Assembly (NCBI GenBank): GCA_030612585.1
Contig: JAUWNP010000266.1
Coordinates: 1-5,273 of the forward strand
Direction of reading: 5' to 3'
DNA from: Anaerolineae bacterium
GTDB lineage: Bacteria; Chloroflexota; Anaerolineae; B4-G1
Length of the DNA: 5,273 bases
The notes beneath the pieces were generated by a model that was not told the DNA's origin, did no database searches, and saw only the letters and a list, made by a program, of their open reading frames with translations. The position numbers and the translations under genes are program-made. Numbering within the stretch: position 1 is the first letter of the stretch; every line of letters starts with the position of its first letter. Positions 1 through 5,152 of the stretch are shown in pieces.

Positions 1-654
1 GAGTTGCTCCCCGGCGCGCCAGACGTGCTCGACGATGCGCGCCAGCAGGATGTGCTCCGGGCTCTGGAGGGGATCAGCCTCGACGCCCACCAGCCCCAGC
101 AGCGCCGAGACGATGCCGCCGATGCGCTCACGCAGCGCTTCCTCGTGCTCGTCCCAGGCGAGATCGGGCGTGTCGCAGAAGTGCAGCACGTCCACCGGCT
201 GGCCCGCCGCTGAGCCGGGGGTGAAGATGGGGAACTGCGCCGCCTGGCGCAGCCGCGCGATGCGCTCGCCGCTGATGTCCCACCCGGCCAGCCCCTCCCG
301 CCATTTGCGGGCCTCCCGTTCGGCGGACTCCTCGACACTCCCCCCACGCCGCCGGGCTCCCTCCAGGTCCACCCAGGGCGCGAAGTCCTCCGCGCGCAAC
401 TCGGGAAAGGTGAGCAACATGTTGGTCATGTCCACGTTGGGGTAGAGGATCAGGACAGGGGTACCCTGCAGCTGCGCCTCCTCCATAAGAATAACGCCCA
501 GCCCAGTCTTGCCGGAACCGGTCATCCCTAATATGATCCCATGGGTTGTGAGATGCCGGGCCTCGTACAAGACAGGCCGGTCAGTGACCGCGCCCTTCTT
601 CAAATCGTACTCGCGGCCCAGGTAGAGTTTGCCCCGCTCGTCGCTCGCGCTCAT
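1..654 (-). CDS. HerA/FtsK-like P-loop ATPase, N-terminal part (runs off left edge)
   Basis: The minus-strand frame is open from 654 to the window edge (218 codons, no stop), so the protein is partial at its C-terminus. I chose the second of two adjacent ATGs (652-654) because AGGAGG at 660-665 lies 5 nt from it but only 2 nt from the first (655-657). A perfect Walker A motif GMTGSGKT is at residues 43-50, after a short beta-rich start (LYLGREYDL, residues 10-18). The following strand, residues 67-75, reads VLILYPNVD, where relatives usually have a DPKGD-type motif. Residues 76-86 (MTNMLLTFPEL) continue in the usual way for this family. HerA-type ATPases are hexameric motors that move DNA or partner nucleases and are common in prokaryotic defence loci. 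Walker B and the arginine finger would be outside the window. The gene is divergent from the restriction-methylase operon and shares its promoter region. The ATPase assignment is secure. The exact subfamily and a role with the neighbours are inference. Confidence 0.85.
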   Translation of the reverse strand, partial: MSASDERGKLYLGREYDLKKGAVTDRPVLYEARHLTTHGIILGMTGSGKTGLGVILMEEAQLQGTPVLILYPNVDMTNMLLTFPELRAEDFAPWVDLEGARRRGGSVEESAEREARKWREGLAGWDISGERIARLRQAAQFPIFTPGSAAGQPVDVLHFCDTPDLAWDEHEEALRERIGGIVSALLGLVGVEADPLQSPEHILLARIVEHVWRAGEQL

Positions 655-659
655 CATCG

Positions 660-665
660 CCTCCT
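660..665 (-). promoter_or_regulatory. Ribosome binding site of the ATPase gene
   Basis: The minus strand reads AGGAGG here, a full Shine-Dalgarno match. It is followed by CG and two successive ATG codons. The 5-nt spacing favours the second ATG (652-654) as the real start. Confidence 0.75.
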
Positions 666-682
666 GTTGTGGTGTGGTGTTT

Positions 683-710
683 ATTGTACACGGAGAGGGG
701 GAAGATGCAA
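683..710 (-). promoter_or_regulatory. Possible leftward promoter for the ATPase gene
   Basis: On the minus strand TACAAT (683-688) matches five of six bases of the -10 consensus. TTGCAT (705-710) sits 16 nt upstream as a weak -35 (three of six matches). Transcription would start about 20 nt before the ATPase start codon. The -35 overlaps the first copy of the GCAAGT repeat block, so the repeats could affect this promoter. This is pattern matching only. Confidence 0.35.
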
Positions 711-751
711 GTTGGCAAGTCTGCAAGTGGCAAGTCTGCAAGTGCAAGTCG
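707..751. repeat. GCAAGT short tandem repeat block between divergent promoters
   Basis: GCAAGT occurs six times, starting at 707, 715, 723, 730, 738 and 744, with a period of 6 to 8 bases. Within it the 15-mer GGCAAGTCTGCAAGT is present as two perfect adjacent copies (714-728 and 729-743). The block fills most of the space between the leftward -35 (705-710) and the rightward -35 (765-770). It resembles the short tandem repeats scattered between genes in some filamentous or phototrophic bacteria, and could be a neutral satellite or a cluster of binding sites. Confidence 0.8.
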
Positions 752-764
752 GCACTGCGAAGTT

Positions 765-793
765 TTGACTTTCGGGCAAGGTTGGGCTATACT
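765..793 (+). promoter_or_regulatory. Rightward sigma70-type promoter of the restriction-methylase operon
   Basis: TTGACT at 765-770 (five of six bases of TTGACA) is separated by exactly 17 nt from TATACT at 788-793 (five of six of TATAAT). Expected initiation is near 800, leaving a leader of about 15 nt that consists mostly of the ribosome binding site. This supports 815, and not 1027, as the true start of the downstream gene. Confidence 0.7.
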
Positions 794-801
794 CTCTGAT
801 G

Positions 802-807
802 AGGAGG
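802..807 (+). promoter_or_regulatory. Ribosome binding site deciding the start at 815
   Basis: AGGAGG lies 7 nt before the ATG at 815-817, an ideal spacing. No comparable site precedes the GTG at 1027, so translation of the methylase-nuclease gene must naturally begin at 815. Confidence 0.8.
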
Positions 808-814
808 CAAGTAT

Positions 815-991
815 ATGCCGACGACCGATGAACTGGTCAAACGGCGTGCGCCGGAGATCGCGCGGATTATCCGGGCCGCTGCGGAGGGCTCCCCCCTGGA
901 GGCCGACTTCCGCCGCCCGGTGGAAGAAGCGCTTGCTCAATTTACCGACGAGGCGGGCGTGCCATACGCACTCACCACGAGTACACGTTAG
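815..991 (+). CDS. N-terminal fragment of the type IIG-like restriction/methylase (frameshifted)
   Basis: This 58-codon frame (MPTTDELVKRR... to ...TTSTR) starts with a strong ribosome binding site and promoter and ends at TAG 989-991. It contains an amphipathic helix, SPLEADFRRPVEEALAQF (about residues 26-43). That helix is typical of the segment carrying the first acidic residue in PD-(D/E)xK nuclease domains. The nuclease core continues in another frame: from 976 the sequence reads HEYTLATGRADTVYNRL and then VIEYKRPG. Adding one C after 973 would give ...VPYALHHEYTLATG... and join this piece to the 1012-codon frame downstream, for a protein of about 1083 residues. It is therefore the broken 5' end of the next gene and not an independent small protein. 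The break may be a real mutation or a sequencing/assembly error. Confidence 0.75.
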   Translation: MPTTDELVKRRAPEIARIIRAAAEGSPLEADFRRPVEEALAQFTDEAGVPYALTTSTR

Positions 992-1026
992 CGACGGGTC
1001 GGGCTGACACCGTCTACAACCGACTG

Positions 1027-4000
1027 GTGATCGAGTACAAGCGGCCGGGCCAGCTCGCCGCATCCCGCAGCAATCGGAACAACCTCACCGCCGTTGAGCA
1101 GACGAAGGGCTACGTCGAAAGCATTGAGCGGTCGCAGCGCATCAAGAAGGGTCGCCTGGTGGGGGTGGTGACTGACGGGCGGTGGATGATCTACTGCCGC
1201 CACATCGCCGGCCGCTGGCGCGTGGAGACCCCGGTTCCTGTAGACGCCGACTCGGTGGCGCGGCTGCTCACGCTGCTGGTGCACTTGCAGGCTGGCGCGG
1301 CCATGGTACCCTCCAACCTGATTGAGGACTTTGGCTCACAGACCCTCACCGCCCAGCGGGCGACGCGCGCGCTCTACACTACGCTCAGAAAAAGCGACGA
1401 CCCCTTGGTGGGCGCGCTCTTTGAGCAGTGGCGCACCTTCTTCGGCGAGGTGACCGGCTACGAGAAAGGCGCGGCCCGGCTGCGCGACAAGGCCGAGTTC
1501 ATCAAGTTCGCCAAAGGGATGGGGCTGAGGGCCGAGGAGGTTGACCCTCCCTACCTGTTCTTCGCCGTGCACACCTACTTTGCCCTGCTGATCAAGTTCA
1601 TCGCCTGGCTGACGGTCTCGCGCTACCTGGGTGGCACGGGCGCGCCCTTTGACGAGTTGCAGGCGTTGCCGTCGGACGAGTTACGCGCTGCACTGCGGAA
1701 GATGGAACGCGGCGAGACTTTCCGCGCCTATGGCCTGCGCAATCTGCTGGAGGGGGACTTTTTCGCCTGGTATCTGCGGGCCTGGGACGGGCCGGTCGAG
1801 CGGCAGGTGCGGGAGATGCTCAAGACACTGAGCCGGTACGACCCGGTCACGCTGGAGGACGAGCCGGAACTGACCCGCGACCTGCTCAAGCAACTGTACC
1901 AATACCTGATGCCGCGCCACCTGCGCCACGACCTGGGCGAATACTACACCCCCGACTGGTTGGCGCAGCGGGTGTTGAACATGGTGGACGGCGGCAGGTA
2001 CGAGGGCAACCCCCGCAAGCGCGTGCTGGACCCGGCCTGCGGTAGCGGCACTTTCCTGGTGCTGGCAATCCAGGCCACGCGCGACTACTGCAAGCGAAAA
2101 GGCATCGCGGGCGCGGACGCGCTGGAGTTGATCCTGAGCAACGTCGTGGGCATTGACCTCAACCCGCTGGCGGTGATCGCGGCGCGCACCAACTACCTGC
2201 TGGCGCTGGGCGACTTGCTGGAGACGCGCGGCGAGCGCGCTATTGAGATCCCGGTCTACCTGGCCGACTCCATTATGACCCCCAGCCGGGGCGGCGACCT
2301 CTTTACGCAGGACAAGTACCAGGTGAAGACGACCGTGGGCGTGTTCGACATTCCCCAGGCGTGCGCCACCCGCGAGCGCATCGCGGCGCTGGCCGATGTG
2401 CTGGACGAGTGCATAGAGGAGGACGCCTCCACGGAGACGTTTATGGCGCGGGCACGGAAGCGAGTGGGGCTGAGCACCGCCGAGTTTTACGCTGCCGACG
2501 CCGCACTGATGACGCTTTATGAGCAGATAACCGACCTGCACCGGAAGGGGCTGGATGGCCTATGGGCGCGCATCATCAAGAACGCCTTCGCGCCGGTCTT
2601 CCTGGAGCGGTTCGATTACGTGGTGGGCAATCCGCCGTGGGTGAACTGGGAGAGCCTGCCCGAGGACTACCGCCAGGAGACAGCGCCCCTGTGGGCTGCT
2701 CACGAGTTATTCCCGCACAAAGGCTTCGATGCCATCCTGGGCAAATCCAAAGATGACATCTCCGTTTTGATGACCTACGTGGCGCTGGACAAGTACGTGC
2801 GGGACAGTGGACGATTGGGTTTTCTCATCACCCAGAGCGTCTTCAAGACCGCTGGCGCAGGTCAGGGCTTCCGCCGCTTTCAGTTGGGGGATGGCACGCC
2901 GCTGGGCGTAGTGCTCGTGGACGACATGGCCAACCTCAAGCCATTCGCCGGGGCCAGCAATCGCACTGCCATCGTGGTGCTGGAACGGGGCAGACCAACG
3001 GAGTATCCGGTGCAATACTCTCACTGGTACAAGCCGGGCGGGGGCAGCGTGATACCGGAAGACGTGACCTTGCAGGAGTTGCGGGAGGAGAAAATTGCCA
3101 CCTACCGCCAATTCTACGCCGAGCCGGTGGATGAGACCGACCTGACTTCATCCTGGATCACTGGCCGCCGTGGGGCACTGAAGGCGGTGAAGCAAGTGTT
3201 GGGCGCGTCGGATTATCGGGCTAGAGCAGGTACATGTACCTGGCTCAACGGTGTGTACTGGCTAGAGATTGTGGGTCGGCAGTCAAGCGACCTAGTGGCG
3301 GTTAGCAATCTCACCGAGAGTGGGAAAAGAAAAGTGGAGAGCGTGCAAGCGGTTATTGAGGCTGACCTACTCTATCCGTTACTGAGACTACAAGACGTAC
3401 ACCGTTGGCAAGCAGAACCTTCAGCCTACATACTCGTTACCCACAGATCAGGGATGGGTTTGAAGGCTATTCCGGAGAACGAATTGGAAGCACACTTACC
3501 CAAATCCCACCTCTACCTCAAACGTTTCGAGGCCGAACTACGCACCCGGTCGGGCTACCGGCGCTACTTCAAGGAAACCGATCCGTTCTACTCGATTTTC
3601 AACATAGGCAACTATACCTTTGCGCCGTATAAGGTAGTGTGGCCCAACATTGCGAGTGAACTTGCCTGCGCCGTTGTGTCAGACCACGAAGGGAAAACTG
3701 TGATCCCACAGCACACCGTAACACTGGTAGGGCTTGACAATGCTGAAGAGGCTCATTACGTCTGCGCTGTTACCAACTCTTCACTGGTCAACTTCGCTTT
3801 GCAATCCTATTCTCAGAAGGGTGGCAAGAGCTTCGGCACTCCTCATGTTTTGAAGAACATATGCGTTCCGTGCTACGAGCCGGGCAGCTCCACTCACCGC
3901 CAACTGGCGGCTCTCTCCCAGGAGGCACATGAAGCCACAACAGCCGGGAACACGGCGCGGGTGCGGGAGATCGAGGCGGAGATAGACCGGCTGGCAGCGG

Positions 4001-4065
4001 AGTTGTGGGGGCTCAGTCGGCAAGAGTTGGAGGAGATACAGCGGTCGTTGGAGGAGTTGGGGTAG
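1027..4065 (+). CDS. Type IIG-like restriction endonuclease / N6-adenine DNA methyltransferase (Eco57I-type), main part
   Basis: The frame encodes a fused nuclease-methyltransferase-specificity protein. Numbering from GTG 1027, E3-x-K5 of VIEYKRP is the ExK of a PD-(D/E)xK site. Its partner aspartate (GRAD, codon 1006-1008) lies upstream of the GTG. A long helical connector (about residues 60-300) leads to the EYYTP motif (305-309). SAM-binding motif I is DPACGSGTF (from 335), the motif II acidic residue is in GIDLNP (D377), and catalytic motif IV is NPPW (535-538), marking an amino-methyltransferase that makes N6-methyladenine. Residues from about 720 form the target-recognition region, including FNIGNYTFAPYKVVW (858-872). 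The last 55 or so residues are a charged coiled coil (REIEAEIDRLAAEL). Such enzymes methylate and cut DNA with one polypeptide and need no separate S subunit. The GTG has no ribosome binding site, and the genuine start is 815, separated by a frameshift near 973. The target-recognition region is clearly less GC-rich than the catalytic core. A BREX PglX-like role is less likely given the nuclease motif. The family is secure; the type IIG label is likely. Confidence 0.9.
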   Translation: MIEYKRPGQLAASRSNRNNLTAVEQTKGYVESIERSQRIKKGRLVGVVTDGRWMIYCRHIAGRWRVETPVPVDADSVARLLTLLVHLQAGAAMVPSNLIEDFGSQTLTAQRATRALYTTLRKSDDPLVGALFEQWRTFFGEVTGYEKGAARLRDKAEFIKFAKGMGLRAEEVDPPYLFFAVHTYFALLIKFIAWLTVSRYLGGTGAPFDELQALPSDELRAALRKMERGETFRAYGLRNLLEGDFFAWYLRAWDGPVERQVREMLKTLSRYDPVTLEDEPELTRDLLKQLYQYLMPRHLRHDLGEYYTPDWLAQRVLNMVDGGRYEGNPRKRVLDPACGSGTFLVLAIQATRDYCKRKGIAGADALELILSNVVGIDLNPLAVIAARTNYLLALGDLLETRGERAIEIPVYLADSIMTPSRGGDLFTQDKYQVKTTVGVFDIPQACATRERIAALADVLDECIEEDASTETFMARARKRVGLSTAEFYAADAALMTLYEQITDLHRKGLDGLWARIIKNAFAPVFLERFDYVVGNPPWVNWESLPEDYRQETAPLWAAHELFPHKGFDAILGKSKDDISVLMTYVALDKYVRDSGRLGFLITQSVFKTAGAGQGFRRFQLGDGTPLGVVLVDDMANLKPFAGASNRTAIVVLERGRPTEYPVQYSHWYKPGGGSVIPEDVTLQELREEKIATYRQFYAEPVDETDLTSSWITGRRGALKAVKQVLGASDYRARAGTCTWLNGVYWLEIVGRQSSDLVAVSNLTESGKRKVESVQAVIEADLLYPLLRLQDVHRWQAEPSAYILVTHRSGMGLKAIPENELEAHLPKSHLYLKRFEAELRTRSGYRRYFKETDPFYSIFNIGNYTFAPYKVVWPNIASELACAVVSDHEGKTVIPQHTVTLVGLDNAEEAHYVCAVTNSSLVNFALQSYSQKGGKSFGTPHVLKNICVPCYEPGSSTHRQLAALSQEAHEATTAGNTARVREIEAEIDRLAAELWGLSRQELEEIQRSLEELG
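3227..3242. repeat. 16-bp perfect palindrome at the start of the target-recognition region
   Basis: CAGGTACATGTACCTG is its own reverse complement. It lies inside the methylase gene (codons reading AGTCTW) close to where base composition falls. It could be a protein-binding or recombination-prone site, or chance. Confidence 0.6.
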
Positions 4066-4070
4066 TTAGT

Positions 4071-4106
4071 ATGGACTGGGGTCAGTTCAAGAGCAAACAA
4101 TGCTAG
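4071..4106 (+). other. Possible 11-codon leader reading frame overlapping the PIN gene start
   Basis: ATG at 4071 opens MDWGQFKSKQC and closes with TAG at 4104-4106, overlapping the ATG at 4100. A GGGG run at 4059-4062 sits 8 nt ahead. It could couple translation of the PIN gene to the methylase gene, or be a chance frame. Nothing further supports it. Confidence 0.2.
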
Positions 4107-4963
4107 ACAAGGTAGATAAAATGTCGCCTAGCGGAAGGTGTCCAAAACCAGATTGTCCTAACAGAGGAATGCTGACAGTAGATGCAAATTTTATCTTCTA
4201 TCTTGTAGAAGGAGCGATAAGGTATGCCCAAACCTCGTATCCAGACCTGACCAATGCTGACCGACTGCCTCACATCTTGGAAGAGCTTGATGGCTATTTG
4301 GGGATCATCAAAAGATGCTGTAGTCTAGATGGGACTCTCTACATCTCAGACCTGGTTTTCGATGAAGTTTCTCTGAATAATCGAAGGGAGATAGACCGAA
4401 AGGGACTCGTAGAGCTCAAGAAATACAGCAATGCGGAGCGGAGACAAATATTTCAAGCTCTGCGTAACCATTTCCCTCAGCCGAGGATAGTTTCCGAGCA
4501 AAAGATACAGGCACTGCGCGGGCTGTTTCCCAACCCTGAGATTTGCCCCCACGACAGGGACGCGAGCCTGATGGTAGTGGTGTGTGACTTGGCAGCCTGC
4601 GGACAACCAACTATTGTGCTGACGAGCGATCCAGATTTTGTAGCGCCGATCAGGTGGCTAGTGCGGCAGGGCGTTGCGACCCTTGGCGGGGGGCATACGT
4701 TTCCGACAAGTCAAATTCAAAATCGACACTATTTTCATTTTCTGCTGAGCTTGCACGATTGTTGTAACTTAGACACAAACAAATACAACCCCCTGGCTGA
4801 AGTATACTTCAATGCACAAATTCAGCGCTCAGAGCAATTGAGAAGCGGCAGTGTGTTCAGAAGGATTATGAATGAACTACAGGAAATATGGAAGATTCAT
4901 TCTGCGTCCTTGCAACACAAGAATACTGCGGCAAACCTTGCAAGGGGGTATCTACACACCTAG
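4100..4963 (+). CDS. PIN-domain nuclease-like protein
   Basis: The 287-residue product shows the spaced acidic residues of a PIN-fold RNase. Strand one is LTVDANFIFYL (D28), then LYISDLVFDEV (E89), then HDRDASLMVVVCDLA (D152/D154), and finally IVLTSDPDFV (D177/D179), where T/S-x-D is the usual last PIN motif. PIN proteins cut RNA, and less often DNA, with metal ions held by these acids. Many are toxins or defence effectors. At 287 residues it is about twice the size of a VapC toxin: it has an extended helical stretch (about residues 95-145) and a C-terminal extension after residue 200. No antitoxin gene is evident beside it. The start is uncertain. ATG 4100 gives the longest form. ATG 4121 (residue 8) has AAGG 8 nt upstream and may be better. 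Both keep CPKPDC (residues 14-19), a possible metal-binding half-knuckle. The gene lies 34 nt after the methylase gene on the same strand and is far less GC-rich than that gene's catalytic core, so it is probably co-transcribed but of different origin. The fold call rests on motif reading, and the role is inferred. Confidence 0.7.
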   Translation: MLDKVDKMSPSGRCPKPDCPNRGMLTVDANFIFYLVEGAIRYAQTSYPDLTNADRLPHILEELDGYLGIIKRCCSLDGTLYISDLVFDEVSLNNRREIDRKGLVELKKYSNAERRQIFQALRNHFPQPRIVSEQKIQALRGLFPNPEICPHDRDASLMVVVCDLAACGQPTIVLTSDPDFVAPIRWLVRQGVATLGGGHTFPTSQIQNRHYFHFLLSLHDCCNLDTNKYNPLAEVYFNAQIQRSEQLRSGSVFRRIMNELQEIWKIHSASLQHKNTAANLARGYLHT

Positions 4964-4972
4964 AGGTGACAC

Positions 4973-4978
4973 GGAGGA
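4973..4978 (+). promoter_or_regulatory. Ribosome binding site of the interrupted small gene
   Basis: GGAGGA lies 7 nt before ATG 4986 and 9 nt after the stop of the PIN gene. It shows that 4986 is a genuine start and that the gene belongs to the same transcript. A nearer ATG at 4979 is too close to the site and opens a short unrelated frame. Confidence 0.7.
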
Positions 4979-5133
4979 ATGAGCTATGGCAGGCTTAGAC
5001 GTTCAACGGAACCCTATGCAATTCGGCGACTTTCTAAGAGATCTATCCATTGAGTTGAAGTCCAAGGATCTCGAGGAGATGAGGTTGCTATTGCTAGCCT
5101 TCGATAGAGTAGACGAGGTGCTTGTTTCTCTAA

Positions 5134-5152
5134 GAGCATGTCTGAAAATTCC
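5134..5152. repeat. Probable terminal inverted repeat of the IS
   Basis: GAGCATGTCTGAAAATTCC starts at the inferred element boundary and reaches the transposase stop codon. It is called a terminal repeat by position and style. The partner copy is outside the window. Confidence 0.5.

Noticed and set aside
707..751. CRISPR-like array
   Set aside because: The units are 6 to 8 bases long and directly adjacent, with no spacers of unique sequence.
968..980. Programmed minus-one frameshifting as the explanation for the split gene
   Set aside because: No slippery heptamer is present (the bases read GCACTCACCACGA) and no clear stimulatory structure is visible; a missing C in a CTCCACCAC run is simpler.
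581..1063. Minus-strand frame of 160 codons across the intergenic region
   Set aside because: It runs through the repeat block and both promoters, overlaps the ATPase start and the nuclease N-terminus, and shows no domain.
1681..2541. Long minus-strand open frame of 286 codons inside the methylase gene
   Set aside because: It is antisense to well-conserved methylase motifs, rich in Q, H, V and A as expected from reversed GC-rich codons, and has no ribosome binding site.
4026..4056. Direct repeat GTTGGAGGAG (4026-4035 and 4047-4056)
   Set aside because: It encodes the repeated Leu-Glu-Glu pattern of the C-terminal coiled coil and is adequately explained by the protein sequence.
1027..4065. 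BREX PglX identity for the methylase
   Set aside because: The protein has a PD-(D/E)xK-type N-terminus that fits a self-contained type IIG enzyme, and no other BREX gene is visible in the window.
4169..4171. ATG directly before the PIN strand as the gene start
   Set aside because: The nearby GAGG (4164-4167) is only 1 nt away, too close to work; ATG 4121 or 4100 fits better.
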